Below, in pieces: positions 27,684 through 37,117 of a stretch of 64,000 nucleotides of DNA. The notes under the pieces were generated by a model, which saw nothing but the letters and a program-made list of their open reading frames with translations, searched no databases and had not been told where the DNA came from. Position numbers and translations under genes: made by a program. How positions within the stretch are numbered: the first letter of the stretch is position 1; each line of letters begins with the position of its first letter. The stretch is from positions 1,798,001 to 1,862,000 of the forward strand of contig NZ_CP118969.1 in assembly GCF_029023865.1 (NCBI RefSeq). Direction: 5' to 3'. Source of the DNA: Lactococcus lactis. Lineage in GTDB: Bacteria > Bacillota > Bacilli > Lactobacillales > Streptococcaceae.

Positions 27684-28655
27684 ATGATGAAAAAAATCTT
27701 AATTCTCCACACTGGTGGAACAATTTCGATGGCGGAAGATGAAAATGGTCATGTTTCCCCAAATGCAGTCAATCCAATGAATGCTGTGAGCATGCAGTTT
27801 GATGAAGTAAACTTAGTGACAGAGGATATTTTTAACTTACCTAGTCCACATGTCACTTTATCAGATATGTTGGTTTTGAAAAATCGAATCAAAACAGCTT
27901 TTATTGCTGAGGATTTTGATGGAGTGGTCATTACACATGGAACTGACACACTTGAAGAAACAGCTTTTTTCCTTGACACTACTCTTTCGCGTGGTAAACC
28001 AATTGTTTTAACTGGTGCCATGCGCTCAAGTAATGAATTAGGAACTGACGGAATTTATAATTTACTGATAGCTATTCGCGTCGCTGCTGACAGTAATTCA
28101 AGTGACCGTGGCGTACTTGTTGTTATGAATGACGAGATTCATTCTGCTCGTTATGTCACTAAAACACACACGACTAATGTTTCAACTTTTCAAACACCTA
28201 CACATGGTCCTGTCGGTTTACTGACAAAAAATAAAATTATTTATTTCCATAAAGATAGTGAAAATCAACATTTAGATGTTGCAACTGTTCATGGAAAAGT
28301 GCCAATTGTCAAAGCATTTGCTGGGATGACTGGGGAAATTTTAGATTTACTCAATTTGGAACAACTAGACGGTCTTGTCATTGAAGCATTAGGTGCGGGA
28401 AATCTCCCACCTATTGCTAGTCAATCGCTTCAAAGATTACTAGATGCTAAGGTTCCTGTCGTTCTTGTTTCTCGTTGTTTTAACGGAATTGCTGAACCTG
28501 TCTATTCCTATCAAGGCGGTGGTTCACAACTTTATGAAGCAGGCGTGATGTTTGCTGATGAAGTCAATTCTCAAAAAGCGCGTATTAAATTGATTATTGC
28601 ATTGAATGCTGGCTTGAAAGATTTATCAGAATTACGACCTTTCTTGGAGAATTAA
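27684..28655 (+). CDS. L-asparaginase
   Basis: Hydrolyses asparagine to aspartate and ammonia. The 323-residue protein has both active-site signatures: ILHTGGTISM near the N-terminus (catalytic Thr about 13) and VITHGTDTLEETAFFLD (Thr-Asp pair about 90). No signal peptide is present, so it should be cytoplasmic. An AAGGA site precedes two adjacent ATGs (27684 and 27687). It is monocistronic and followed by hairpin repeats. The type I versus II naming (ansA/ansB) cannot be settled from the sequence alone. Confidence 0.93.
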   Translation: MMKKILILHTGGTISMAEDENGHVSPNAVNPMNAVSMQFDEVNLVTEDIFNLPSPHVTLSDMLVLKNRIKTAFIAEDFDGVVITHGTDTLEETAFFLDTTLSRGKPIVLTGAMRSSNELGTDGIYNLLIAIRVAADSNSSDRGVLVVMNDEIHSARYVTKTHTTNVSTFQTPTHGPVGLLTKNKIIYFHKDSENQHLDVATVHGKVPIVKAFAGMTGEILDLLNLEQLDGLVIEALGAGNLPPIASQSLQRLLDAKVPVVLVSRCFNGIAEPVYSYQGGGSQLYEAGVMFADEVNSQKARIKLIIALNAGLKDLSELRPFLEN

Positions 28656-28656
28656 A

Positions 28657-28858
28657 AAAAATTACTGACAAAAAAGAATCATCAGCTGACTGATGATTCT
28701 TTCTTTTACTGATTTAAAGCTCATTAATCAATCGCTACTGACAGAATTATCAGCTGACTGACAATTCCTTTATTTACCGATTTAAAGCTCATTAGACAAT
28801 CGCTTTAAACTGTCGGTATTTTTTGTTTTTGACTGAGAAATTATTTTCGTCAGTAAAT
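28657..28858. repeat. Two hairpin repeat units related to the nrdR/dnaB repeat
   Basis: Two units run head to tail. Each has an ACTGACA motif, a palindromic hairpin around TCAGCTGACTGA, a CTTTT-ACTGATTTAAAGCTCATTA segment (split by the hairpin) and CAATCGCT. The order motif-hairpin-TTTATTTACCGAT-GCTC-TTA matches the 72-bp unit at 13536-13838, although the bases have diverged. The gap lies between convergent genes. Confidence 0.75.
28673..28707 (+). terminator. Terminator after the asparaginase gene
   Basis: Stem GAATCATCAG (28676-28685), loop CTGA, stem CTGATGATTC (28690-28699), followed by TTTCTTTT. It is also the hairpin of the first repeat unit in this gap. Confidence 0.85.
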
Positions 28859-29782
28859 TTATTTTAAATTATCTTGCAATTCTTGCCAAATTTGTTGATT
28901 TTCTTCTAAAGAATAAGAATTAGCTCCGGAAGCTAGTGCATGGCCTCCGCCATCATGTCTTTTAGCAATTTCATTAATTGGCTTTACTTTTGAACGCATT
29001 CTTACTCGGAAATGTCCATCGGCTTGTTCCACAAATATTGCCCAAGATTCAATTCCTCGAATATTTCCCGGTGTAGAAACAATACTTGAAGTTTCTGCGT
29101 CACGTAAATCAAATTTTTTCAAAATTTCTTGAGTTAATAAAACACGTGCAGCTCCTTTTTCTGAAACTTCCATATTTTCATAAACAAATCCTTGTAAGCG
29201 AGCAACTTTCATATCAAATGACGACATTTCTCGTCCTAAAGCTGGACGGTCAAATGGAAATTCTGCTAATTTTGAAGCTACTTTTAAGGTATTCGGCGAA
29301 GTGGCTGGATACAAGAAACGTCCAGTATCTCCAATAATTCCCGCATAAAGGAGGCGGGCGGCTTCTGCATTCAATTTAAGACCTGTTTCAAAGGCAAAAT
29401 CGGCAACAATTTCTGATGCTGAGCTACGTTCAGGCTCCACTAGCAACAAATCTCCATAAGCATCATCATTTGGATGGTGGTCAATTTTAATTAGAAAATC
29501 AGCATTTTTGTAGCGGTCATCGTCAATTCGTGGTGTGTTTGCTGTGTCACAAACAATAGAAAGATATTTTTCATCTTCTCTAAGTTCGACCAAATCCATT
29601 TCAGCTAAATAGGTTAAGGTTGGTTCGTCATAACCAACTGCATAAATTCTTTTTTCGGGGAAATTTTCTCTCAAAATTGCTCGAAGTCCTGCTTGAGAAC
29701 CAATGGCGTCTGGGTCTGGATTTTTATGTCTGTGAATGAGAATAAGCTCATAGGCTTTTATTTTTTCTAAAATTTCGTTCAT
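28859..29782 (-). CDS. nrnA: DHH/DHHA1 phosphoesterase (NrnA-like nanoRNase/pAp phosphatase)
   Basis: 307-residue DHH-family enzyme that degrades very short RNAs and/or 3'-phosphoadenosine-5'-phosphate. Metal-binding motifs are complete: IHRHKNPDPDAIGSQ, LSIVCDTANT, LIKIDHHPNDD, and the DHHA1 signature RHDGGGHALASGA. The length is typical of NrnA. It lies 18 nt after the CBS/DRTGG gene, a neighbourhood also seen in Bacillus (ytoI near nrnA), which supports the NrnA identity over a RecJ-like role. Confidence 0.88.
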   Translation of the reverse strand: MNEILEKIKAYELILIHRHKNPDPDAIGSQAGLRAILRENFPEKRIYAVGYDEPTLTYLAEMDLVELREDEKYLSIVCDTANTPRIDDDRYKNADFLIKIDHHPNDDAYGDLLLVEPERSSASEIVADFAFETGLKLNAEAARLLYAGIIGDTGRFLYPATSPNTLKVASKLAEFPFDRPALGREMSSFDMKVARLQGFVYENMEVSEKGAARVLLTQEILKKFDLRDAETSSIVSTPGNIRGIESWAIFVEQADGHFRVRMRSKVKPINEIAKRHDGGGHALASGANSYSLEENQQIWQELQDNLK

Positions 29783-29800
29783 TTTTTCCTCTTCTATTTT

Positions 29801-31081
29801 TTATGTTAATTGTACATTGACTAGAACTTTAGCTACGATGTTATTGACATGATAAATTTCACAATCAACCATTGCACCAATTCGTGTTTCTCCAATCACC
29901 TTTGGATAAATCTCTAGCACATTGTCAATAGCGGCAGCTCCCATCATATGCATATTTAATGCTTCAATGATGATATTCCGTCGTCTTTTTTTGGCAAAAA
30001 CACGTTGAACAACTTGCGTAATAAGTTCTGCAAAAACACCATTAGCGATTGTTCCCACGCTATTTATCATAAATGGTTCGACCGTCACGGTGTAGGCTGA
30101 GCCTTTTTCTACCAAAGAATTAGCAATATTATCACTGAAAGTGTGAGCCACCTGACTTTCTTCCTGTGCTTTTTGTAAGCTTTGGAGAAGGTCTGATTTG
30201 GTAATAATTCCTGCGTAAGTATAATTTTCGTAAACGACAGGCATCATATCATAGCCTTCATAAATCATCTTTTGTGAAACGCTCGCCACTGTCATACTCG
30301 CTCTTGCAACATTAGCTCTTGTCATTACTTTATTGAGCGGAGTATCGTTTTTCTTATTTGTAACATCCCGCATGGCAACTACACCCACAACAACATTGTA
30401 AGTGTTGACGACGGCAAAACGACTGTCATTCGTTTTTTTAACTAAATCTAAAAAATCTTTGACTGTATCTTCTTCCCGTAAGGTTGCCCTTTTTTGATGA
30501 AAGACATCTCCGATCGTAATAATATCTTTTTTGATAAGTTCATTGGCCAAAGCGTGACTAATACGATTGGCAACGGTAAAGGTATCATAGGATGTCCGTA
30601 AAAGAGGAATTCCTAATTGATTAGCATAGTTGACAACTTCTTGGTCCACGTCAAAGCCCCCAGTAACTAAAACAGCATTCTGCTCTCTGAGGGCTAGATT
30701 TTGAATCTCTTTTCGGTCACCAACGATAACTAGACCATTGGGCGAGAGGTAGCGCTTGAAGGATTCTCTTTGCATGGCTGAAATGACAAATTTGCTGAAT
30801 TCGACTTCTAATCCAGCAAGTCCACCTAAAACATCAGCATTAGCTATTTCTGCAAGTTTACCAAAGGTTAATCGATTGGCTACTTTTTGTCCTTTAACTG
30901 CCACTCTAACGGTTCCAGAACGGTCATTTACGGCTACCAAACCTAGTATTTCTGCTTCTTTGATTGCGCGATATGCCGTTCCGTCAGCGACTTTCATTCG
31001 ATTGGCAATCCCACGTACACTGACTTGTTTACCAATTTCCAAACCTTCAATATAATTTAATATTTCTTCGTGCTTTGACAT
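29801..31081 (-). CDS. HTH-DRTGG-CBS-hotdog regulator (YtoI-like)
   Basis: 426-residue multidomain protein: an N-terminal winged-helix domain (about 1-60; VRGIANRMKVADGTAYRAIKEAE), a DRTGG domain (about 65-175), two CBS motifs that may bind adenine nucleotides (about 195-305), and a thioesterase-like hotdog domain at the end (about 315-426; MNSVGTIANG-like and MMGAAAIDNVLEI). This is the Bacillus YtoI layout. It probably senses a nucleotide and acts on DNA or RNA, but the target is unknown. The nrnA neighbour hints at nucleotide turnover. Confidence 0.82.
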   Translation of the reverse strand: MSKHEEILNYIEGLEIGKQVSVRGIANRMKVADGTAYRAIKEAEILGLVAVNDRSGTVRVAVKGQKVANRLTFGKLAEIANADVLGGLAGLEVEFSKFVISAMQRESFKRYLSPNGLVIVGDRKEIQNLALREQNAVLVTGGFDVDQEVVNYANQLGIPLLRTSYDTFTVANRISHALANELIKKDIITIGDVFHQKRATLREEDTVKDFLDLVKKTNDSRFAVVNTYNVVVGVVAMRDVTNKKNDTPLNKVMTRANVARASMTVASVSQKMIYEGYDMMPVVYENYTYAGIITKSDLLQSLQKAQEESQVAHTFSDNIANSLVEKGSAYTVTVEPFMINSVGTIANGVFAELITQVVQRVFAKKRRRNIIIEALNMHMMGAAAIDNVLEIYPKVIGETRIGAMVDCEIYHVNNIVAKVLVNVQLT

Positions 31082-31087
31082 AAAACT

Positions 31088-31669
31088 TCAAATTTCCCCA
31101 ATCTCTGAATTTTTTTGATAAATTTCATCGTCACTTTTTCCAAGTTCATATTGTTCAAAATCTCTAATTTTTTTGCTGTATTGATTCGTCCCTTTAAATT
31201 TTTTAACTAAGTGATAGCCTGATTTAAGGGCAACTTTTTTAGACGGAACATTTTCTTTATCAATCAATAAAATCAACTTTTTAAGTCCAAATTGTTCAAA
31301 AGAAAATTCTGTCAGTACTTTTAATGCTTCTGTCAGTAACCCTTGATTCCAATAATTTTGATTTAAAACATAACCAATTTCCGCAGACTGATTTTTATCA
31401 GAAATTTTCACAAAATGAATATCTCCAATCAGCCGATGTTCAGATTTCAACTCAATTGCCCATTTCCCTAAAGGACTTTTCATATAATCGTTAGCAATTG
31501 AAAAACGTGTTTCTGAAAGTGACAGATGCGGGGCAAAAACAAATTTTAGATTTTCAGGATTACCTGAATAGTCAAACATGTCCTCAGCGTCTTTTAAATC
31601 AAAGGGACGCAAAAGCAATCGCTTTGTTTCAATAATGCTAAACTCAGCTAATTTGACATAAATATTCAT
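31088..31669 (-). CDS. GNAT-family N-acetyltransferase (RimJ/RimL type)
   Basis: 193-residue acetyltransferase of the GNAT_3 group. The N-terminal IETKRLLLRPFDLKDAEDMFDYSGNPE is characteristic, then AEIGYVLNQNYWNQGLLTEALKVL provides the acetyl-CoA loop, and LLIDKENVPSKKVALKSGY closes the fold. Such enzymes acetylate the N-terminus of ribosomal proteins or small amines; the substrate is not known here. It lies 6 nt upstream of the YtoI-like gene and is probably co-transcribed with it and nrnA. Confidence 0.82.
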   Translation of the reverse strand: MNIYVKLAEFSIIETKRLLLRPFDLKDAEDMFDYSGNPENLKFVFAPHLSLSETRFSIANDYMKSPLGKWAIELKSEHRLIGDIHFVKISDKNQSAEIGYVLNQNYWNQGLLTEALKVLTEFSFEQFGLKKLILLIDKENVPSKKVALKSGYHLVKKFKGTNQYSKKIRDFEQYELGKSDDEIYQKNSEIGEI

Positions 31670-31756
31670 GGCACTCCTTTTTGAATGTTTTCATGATTTT
31701 AATTATATCATAGTTTTTAACACTAAATTTAATCATTAAGACCTGATAAAAATACA

Positions 31757-31980
31757 AGCCTATCTGTAAGTGCTAAAGCGCCAACAGCTACGCTTTGACG
31801 AAGCGAGTCTTCGCAACTACATCGCTGGCACGGCAGTGAAGATACGAACAATGAGGATTATGACCGAACGAAGCGGGAACGATAATTTTCCGCTGAGTGA
31901 GTAATAAGGTATCTAGGAAGGGCACCATAGTGGCTTCTGTCTGCGCGTTCACGCTTTAGCGTGTTATAAGCAGTGATACT
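31757..31980. repeat. GC-richer structured element upstream of menF
   Basis: This stretch is visibly richer in G+C than its surroundings and full of short inverted repeats: AAAGCG...CGCTTT (about 31776-31797), CGAAG-CGAGT-CTTCG (31799-31813), and CACGCT-TT-AGCGTG (about 31949-31962). The core TGCTAAAGCGC followed by TCGCAA-CTAC and GCTGGCACGGCA is shared with the element at 39778-39820 in the men cluster. No open frame or known RNA family is apparent. The 412-nt gap from 31670 otherwise holds only the menF promoter. Confidence 0.6.
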
Positions 31981-32056
31981 TATATCAGAAAGTCTATGAA
32001 AAATGAATGAAGATTTGTAATTTTAGGGCTCATTATTCCTCTACTATGCTGAGCTA

Positions 32057-32065
32057 TGTTATAAT
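32057..32065 (+). promoter_or_regulatory. Extended -10 promoter of menF
   Basis: TG-T-TATAAT (32057-32065). Transcription would start near 32072, leaving a leader of only about 10 nt before the menF ATG at 32082. The -35 region is weak. This placement argues against any upstream start for menF. Confidence 0.65.
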
Positions 32066-32081
32066 TTTTTTGGTAGAAAAA

Positions 32082-33221
32082 ATGAATTATATAAAAATCA
32101 ATTTAAAATTAAATAACCCCTTAGCTTTCTGGGCAAACTTTTCAGAAAGTGAGCGTTTCTTTTGGTTTGAACCTCAAAAAGAAACTTTTGTTATTGGCTG
32201 TGAGCGTTTGAAAGCCATTGACCTTGAACATGATAAGTTTTCTGACTATCCCTATCTCTTTCATAGTCAGACTTTTTTTGATGACATTAAAGGAGAACTT
32301 TGGGAAAATTTCGGTGGCGAAACCATTGCTTTTAAACATTATTTCGTTGTCAATAAGGAAAATTCTTACACCCTCACTTGTGATAGCCCACGAGAAATTC
32401 CTGAAATCACTATTCCAAAATTTAAGCATCAACTCACTGAAAAAGCTTCTGATTTTTCGGCTTGGCAAGAACTTTTTTATGCCATTCAAAAAAATTTTGC
32501 TGACGGAAAAAGTCGAAAAATTGTCGCTTCAAGAGAACTTGAATTTACAAGTCAAACCTCTTTTGAACTCGAAAGTATCATCCAAAATTTATTAGATAAT
32601 AATCCAAATGCTTTTATTTTTGCTTATCAAAAAGGAAAAAGAATTTTCCTTGGAGCATCGCCCGAAATTTTAGTTCAAAAAGAAAATGACCAACTCCTTA
32701 GTTATGCCTTAGCTGGAACTTTTCCAAAAACAATGGAAAATGCGGGGCAAAAATTGCTGACAGACCCCAAAAATCTTTTAGAGCATGATATTGTTGTCCA
32801 AAAAATAAAAAGAAATCTGCTTGAAAAAGCTGAGACAGTAACGGTTGGAACAACCGAATTAATGGAGTTGAAAAATGTTTATCATCTTCGGACAATTTTA
32901 AGTGCTAAAAATTCTGAGCTTTCACTTATTGATTGGACAAAACAGCTTCATCCAACACCTGCTCTTGGAGGAGAGCCTCGTCATGAGGCCCTCGAATTCC
33001 TCAGAAAGCATGAAAATCATAAGCGAGGACTATATGCTGCACCTCTTGGCTTAATTGACAGCAAAGGAAATGGCACAATGATTGTCGGGATTCGTTCGGC
33101 TTTGATTGTGGACAAGAAACTTTATGCTTATGCAGGGTGTGGAATTATCCCTTCTTCCGATGCTTTAGAAGAATTTAGAGAAACCAAGGTAAAATTAAAA
33201 ACCATTTTAGAAGCTTTGTAA
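32082..33221 (+). CDS. menF: Isochorismate synthase
   Basis: Converts chorismate to isochorismate, the first committed step of menaquinone synthesis. I start at the ATG at 32082 (379 aa); a longer open frame from 32007 would overlap the -10 promoter element. Features of the chorismate-binding family are present: KIVASRELEF, FLGASPEILVQ, AGTFPKTM, ELKNVYHLRTI, HPTPALGGEPR, and CGIIPSSDALEEFRET at the C-terminus. It begins the men cluster and is followed by menD after about 50 nt. Confidence 0.92.
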   Translation: MNYIKINLKLNNPLAFWANFSESERFFWFEPQKETFVIGCERLKAIDLEHDKFSDYPYLFHSQTFFDDIKGELWENFGGETIAFKHYFVVNKENSYTLTCDSPREIPEITIPKFKHQLTEKASDFSAWQELFYAIQKNFADGKSRKIVASRELEFTSQTSFELESIIQNLLDNNPNAFIFAYQKGKRIFLGASPEILVQKENDQLLSYALAGTFPKTMENAGQKLLTDPKNLLEHDIVVQKIKRNLLEKAETVTVGTTELMELKNVYHLRTILSAKNSELSLIDWTKQLHPTPALGGEPRHEALEFLRKHENHKRGLYAAPLGLIDSKGNGTMIVGIRSALIVDKKLYAYAGCGIIPSSDALEEFRETKVKLKTILEAL

Positions 33222-33274
33222 CTTTTTAAAATATTTTACGATTTTAGATTTTTAAATTAGAAATGGAGATAGTC

Positions 33275-34957
33275 ATGACCAATGAATATTTAGCTCCCTT
33301 TGTTGATGAACTTTTCAATTTAGGGGTACGTGAAGCTGTTTTTAGTCCAGGTTCACGTTCAACGGCTTTAGCCATGCTCTTTGAGGAATACAAAAAATAC
33401 GATACTTATGTCAACATTGATGAACGTTCGGCTGCTTTTTTTGCTCTGGGAATTGCTAAAGCGAAAAAACGTCCTGTTGTTTTAGTTTGTACTTCAGGTT
33501 CTGCTGCGGCTCATCATTTCCCAGCTGTCCTTGAAGCAAAAATGAGTCGAGTTCCCCTTATTATTTTAACGGCGGACAGACCGGCTGAGCTTCAATTCGT
33601 TGGAGCTCCTCAAACAGTCGACCAGACCAGATTTTTTGGAAATTTTGTTAATCATTTTGAAAATCTTGAAGCTCCACATATTCAAAAGCAGTCTCAAACA
33701 GAAAACTTTTGGACCTATCCACGTAAAGTCGCACAACGAGCTGTCTTATCAGCTATTTCCCCTCTTTCGGGTCCTGTGCAAATCAATGTTCCCTTGCGTG
33801 ATCCTTTAGTTCCAGAATTAAAAAGTGAAAATTATGAAAAAGGACGTTCTAAACATGCCTTTAAATTCTATAAGGGACAAGCACAAGTAATACTTCCATT
33901 TGATGAAGCATTGCTTTCTGGAAAAACATTAATTTTAGCCGGTGCCAATTTTGACAAAGATTATTCTGAAGCACTTTTAAAACTTGCGGAACAATTAAAA
34001 GCTCCAATTTTAGCGGATCCACTTTCTAATCTGCGTAATCATAATCATCCTTTGGTCATAGACTCTTATGATGCTTTTTTAGCAAATAATGATTTAAAAA
34101 CTCAATTAAAAGCGGATGCTATTCTGCTTTTTGGACAAATGCCTGTTTCTAAACGTTTGCAACAATTCGTTGCTTTCAATAACGAAGCTGAATTTATTCA
34201 AGTTGACCCTGCTCTTGATTATCGCAACCCTAGTTTGACAACGACAACGATGGTTCAGTCTGATGTTCTCCCTTTTGCTTCTTCAATTAAAAAAGTAAAT
34301 TCTGATAGTTCTTATTTGGAAAAATGGCAAAATGCTCAAGAAAAAATGAGACAACTTCTTGAAAAAGTGACTTATGAAGAAAGTCCTTTTGAAGGACGTT
34401 ATGTCCAAGAACTACAAAAACATTTGGAAGTACTGGATGCTCAACTTCTTGTTTCAAATAGTATGGAAATCAGAGATATTGACTATTGGTGGAAAAAAGC
34501 GGATGCCAAAGTTAGAATTCTAGGAAATCGTGGTGTGAATGGCATTGACGGGACTGAATCAACTGCACTCGGAATTGCTACAACGGGTAAACCGACAGTT
34601 TTATTGACTGGGGATTTGTCAATGCTACACGATTTAAATGGTTTAATTGTTGGTAAAACACATGAACTTAATCTAACTATTGTATTATTTAATAATGACG
34701 GTGGTGGGATTTTTCATCATTTAGCTCAAAAAGGCGTACCGAATTTTGATTATCTTTTTTCAACTCCTCATGGTTTAAATTTTGCTGGACTGGCTGAGTT
34801 GACTGGTTTAGATTATCATTTGATCAGTGGCTATGCTGATTTTGGTCAGCAATTTGAAGCTTCTCTTCATCAATCTGGCATTCATCTTTTGGAAATTAAA
34901 ACGGATAAAGATTTAAGTCTTGCTTTACATCAAAAATATACAACTTATGAAAATTGA
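33275..34957 (+). CDS. menD: 2-succinyl-5-enolpyruvyl-6-hydroxy-3-cyclohexene-1-carboxylate synthase (MenD)
   Basis: Thiamine-diphosphate enzyme joining isochorismate and 2-oxoglutarate. I take the ATG at 33275, with GGAG 7 nt upstream; the open frame reaches 33263, but that ATG overlaps the ribosome site. The 560-residue protein has the N-terminal [12 protein letters not shown] motif, a middle domain, and the ThDP-binding C-terminal region [14 protein letters not shown]...NNDGGGIF. The length is standard. It overlaps menH by 11 nt. Confidence 0.96.
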   Translation: MTNEYLAPFVDELFNLGVREAVFSPGSRSTALAMLFEEYKKYDTYVNIDERSAAFFALGIAKAKKRPVVLVCTSGSAAAHHFPAVLEAKMSRVPLIILTADRPAELQFVGAPQTVDQTRFFGNFVNHFENLEAPHIQKQSQTENFWTYPRKVAQRAVLSAISPLSGPVQINVPLRDPLVPELKSENYEKGRSKHAFKFYKGQAQVILPFDEALLSGKTLILAGANFDKDYSEALLKLAEQLKAPILADPLSNLRNHNHPLVIDSYDAFLANNDLKTQLKADAILLFGQMPVSKRLQQFVAFNNEAEFIQVDPALDYRNPSLTTTTMVQSDVLPFASSIKKVNSDSSYLEKWQNAQEKMRQLLEKVTYEESPFEGRYVQELQKHLEVLDAQLLVSNSMEIRDIDYWWKKADAKVRILGNRGVNGIDGTESTALGIATTGKPTVLLTGDLSMLHDLNGLIVGKTHELNLTIVLFNNDGGGIFHHLAQKGVPNFDYLFSTPHGLNFAGLAELTGLDYHLISGYADFGQQFEASLHQSGIHLLEIKTDKDLSLALHQKYTTYEN

Positions 34958-35762
34958 TAAAAAAATAATTACTATTGATGGTTTTGATTATGCTGTCCGT
35001 ATTTGGGGGACTGGAGAGGTCCTATTTGCACTGCATGGTTTTTCTGAAAGTTCTAATACCTGGCGAAATCTTCATTTGACCGGCTACAAAATTGTTGCTA
35101 TCGATTTGTTAGGTCACGGTTCATCAGCAAAACCAAAGGAACTTGCCCCTTATAAACTTGAGGCGATTTTGAAAAATCTGCACTTGCTATTTGCGCAATT
35201 TACTGACGGAAATACTTTTTCACTTCTTGGTTATTCAATGGGCGGACGATTGGCGCTTCGTTATTGCCTTGCTTATCCGTCAGCTCCTGTTAAATATTTA
35301 ATTTTAGAGTCAACTGGTCCTGGGCTTTTATCTAGTGAAGACCGCAAAAAAAGACGACTGGCTGACGAAGAATTAGGACAGAAGATTTTGTTAAATGGGT
35401 CTGCTTGGTTTGCTGACTTTTGGGCTAATATTTCACTTTTTGAATCACAAAAAAAGCTGTCAGTAAAAATTCAACAGGAAATTTGGGAAAGCCGTGCAAG
35501 CAATTCACCCTTAGCTCTTGCCCAAACTTTGAATGGAACAGGTCAAGGCCAGCTTTTCTATGTTGGCGATAAAATTTCTTTAATAAAATCCAACATTCTC
35601 TATTTATCTGGGGATTTAGACGAAAAATATTCAAAAATTGCTAAAGAAATTTTTGCTCCAAATCCGAATGTCACTTGGATTTCTGTTGCTGCTTCTGGTC
35701 ATAATATTCATCTAGAAAATCCGGTCACCTATCAAAAAATACTAGAGGAATTTTTACCTTAG
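34947..35762 (+). CDS. menH: Alpha/beta hydrolase, SHCHC synthase (MenH)
   Basis: Releases pyruvate to give SHCHC in menaquinone synthesis. It is a 271-residue alpha/beta hydrolase with [12 protein letters not shown] (oxyanion region), [11 protein letters not shown], the nucleophile elbow [12 protein letters not shown] (Ser about 99), and a C-terminal GHNIHLENP with the catalytic His. The start is set at the ATG inside the end of menD; the longer open frame begins within menD. The position between menD and menB supports the role. The older name menX has been used for such genes. Confidence 0.88.
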   Translation: MKIDKKIITIDGFDYAVRIWGTGEVLFALHGFSESSNTWRNLHLTGYKIVAIDLLGHGSSAKPKELAPYKLEAILKNLHLLFAQFTDGNTFSLLGYSMGGRLALRYCLAYPSAPVKYLILESTGPGLLSSEDRKKRRLADEELGQKILLNGSAWFADFWANISLFESQKKLSVKIQQEIWESRASNSPLALAQTLNGTGQGQLFYVGDKISLIKSNILYLSGDLDEKYSKIAKEIFAPNPNVTWISVAASGHNIHLENPVTYQKILEEFLP

Positions 35763-35775
35763 TCAAAATGCTTTA

Positions 35776-35784
35776 TGATATAAT
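35776..35784 (+). promoter_or_regulatory. Extended -10 promoter after menH
   Basis: TG-A-TATAAT (35776-35784) begins 14 nt after the menH stop, with a weak -35. It could drive menB and the later genes with a leader of about 360 nt that contains several hairpins. Confidence 0.5.
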
Positions 35785-35806
35785 TGAAAAGTAATGACTA
35801 TATCAC

Positions 35807-35846
35807 TTCTGTCAGTAAAACTGATGAATTAGTTTTACTGACAGAA
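35807..35846. repeat. 16-bp perfect hairpin made of two inverted motif copies
   Basis: TTCTGTCAGTAAAACT (35807-35822), 8-nt loop, AGTTTTACTGACAGAA (35831-35846). No T-run follows on either strand. It lies in the possible menB leader. Confidence 0.8.
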
Positions 35847-35924
35847 ATAAATACAATAAAAGTATTTTTTCTAAGTGGACTTATGAAGGTTAATGAAAAT
35901 AATAGAATTTCATAACTTCTAAAC

Positions 35925-36139
35925 ACTCAACGACAATCTGACATCAAAAATATCAGTTTGTTGCTGACCCTGAAGTCTAAGCGCTAAAGTGTAAAGACCC
36001 TAGGGCCCCTCACATCTTAATTTTAATTGAGTTCGGACTCGCAGAAGTTGATGAAAATAGATAAAATGGAACTTGGGCTATGCCCAGAACCGCATTTTTC
36101 TAATTTCCACAACTTCTAGCGCTCGTCCTCACATCTTAA
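35925..36139. repeat. Two structured repeat elements upstream of menB, each ending CTCACATCTTAA
   Basis: The first (to 36020) has CTAAAGTGTAAAG-ACCCTAGGGC before CTCACATCTTAA (36009-36020) and parallels the element before menI. The second (about 36029-36139) runs from GAGTTCGGACTCGC to CTCACATCTTAA (36128-36139). It folds as a long hairpin: AGAAGTTG against CAACTTCT, with an inner TGGGC-TAT-GCCCA. Together with the promoter and the hairpin at 35807 they fill the 386-nt gap between menH and menB; I see no gene there. Confidence 0.7.
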
Positions 36140-36148
36140 AGGAGAATC

Positions 36149-36991
36149 ATGTCAAAATTTAACTGGGTTGCTCTCAACCGTAACTACGAAGATATTATTT
36201 ATGAAACTTACAATGGGATTGCCAAAATCACGATCAATCGTCCTGAAGTCCGCAATGCTTTCCGTCCCAAAACTGTCGTTGAAATGATTGATGCTTTTAG
36301 TGTCGCTCGTGATGATACCAATGTCGGCGTGATTATTTTGACTGGTGCAAATCATGGAAAAGGTGAAGATAAAGAAGCCTTTTGTTCTGGTGGTGACCAA
36401 AAAGTACGTGGAAATGGTGGATATGTTGGTGAAGACCAAATTCCTCGTTTGAACGTTTTAGATTTGCAACATTTGATTCGGATTACACCAAAACCTGTCA
36501 TTGCCATGGTGAATGGTTTTGCCATTGGTGGAGGTCACGTGTTACATATCGTTTGTGATTTGACTATCGCTTCTGAAAACGCAAAATTTGGGCAAACTGG
36601 TCCGCGTGTTGGTTCTTTTGATGCTGGTTATGGTGCTGGTTTACTTGCCGCTATGGTTGGGCAAAAGAAAGCACGTGAAATATGGTTCCTCTGCCGTCAA
36701 TATACTGCCCAAGAAGCAATGGACATGGGAATGGTTAATACTGTTGTTCCATTTGACCGTCTGGAAGAAGAAACCGTTCAATGGGCCCAAGAAATGCTTG
36801 CCCTCTCACCAATGGCGCTTCGTATGCTCAAAGGTTCAATGAATGCTGCAACTGACGGACTTGCTGGACTGCAACAATTTGCAGGAGATGCAACACTTAT
36901 GTTCTATACTACGGATGAAGCCAAAGAAGGACGCGATGCTTTCAAAGAAAAACGCAAACCTGATTTTGACCAATTTCCAAAATTCCCATAA
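36149..36991 (+). CDS. menB: 1,4-dihydroxy-2-naphthoyl-CoA synthase
   Basis: Crotonase-family enzyme that closes the second ring of the naphthoquinone. The 280-residue protein has [14 protein letters not shown]-like residues near the N-terminus (here [13 protein letters not shown]), the oxyanion-hole segment [22 protein letters not shown], and [11 protein letters not shown] with the catalytic Asp. An AGGAG site follows directly after the CTCACATCTTAA repeat end. The length is normal. Confidence 0.97.
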   Translation: MSKFNWVALNRNYEDIIYETYNGIAKITINRPEVRNAFRPKTVVEMIDAFSVARDDTNVGVIILTGANHGKGEDKEAFCSGGDQKVRGNGGYVGEDQIPRLNVLDLQHLIRITPKPVIAMVNGFAIGGGHVLHIVCDLTIASENAKFGQTGPRVGSFDAGYGAGLLAAMVGQKKAREIWFLCRQYTAQEAMDMGMVNTVVPFDRLEEETVQWAQEMLALSPMALRMLKGSMNAATDGLAGLQQFAGDATLMFYTTDEAKEGRDAFKEKRKPDFDQFPKFP

Positions 36992-37011
36992 AAATTTCCA
37001 AAATTGCTGAC

Positions 37012-37034
37012 AAAGCGTCTTTTTGACGCTTTTT
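37012..37034 (+). terminator. Terminator after menB
   Basis: Stem AAAGCGTC (37012-37019), loop TTTTT, stem GACGCTTT (37025-37032) and TT. A second hairpin of inverted motif copies (TTACTGACAG 37047-37056; CTGTCAGTAA 37062-37071) follows. It separates menB from menE. Confidence 0.75.
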
Positions 37035-37117
37035 GTGATTTAAAAGTTACTGACAGGATTTCTGTCAGTAAAAAATACACAGAAAGGAGAAAATCGAGTT
37101 CGCTCACATCTTAAAAT

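Noticed and set aside
31757-31980. tRNA or rRNA fragment in the GC-rich stretch
   Set aside because: I found no cloverleaf, no T-loop GTTCGAATC pattern and no rRNA signature.
32007-32081. N-terminal extension of menF
   Set aside because: The extended -10 promoter lies within it, and homology begins at the ATG at 32082.
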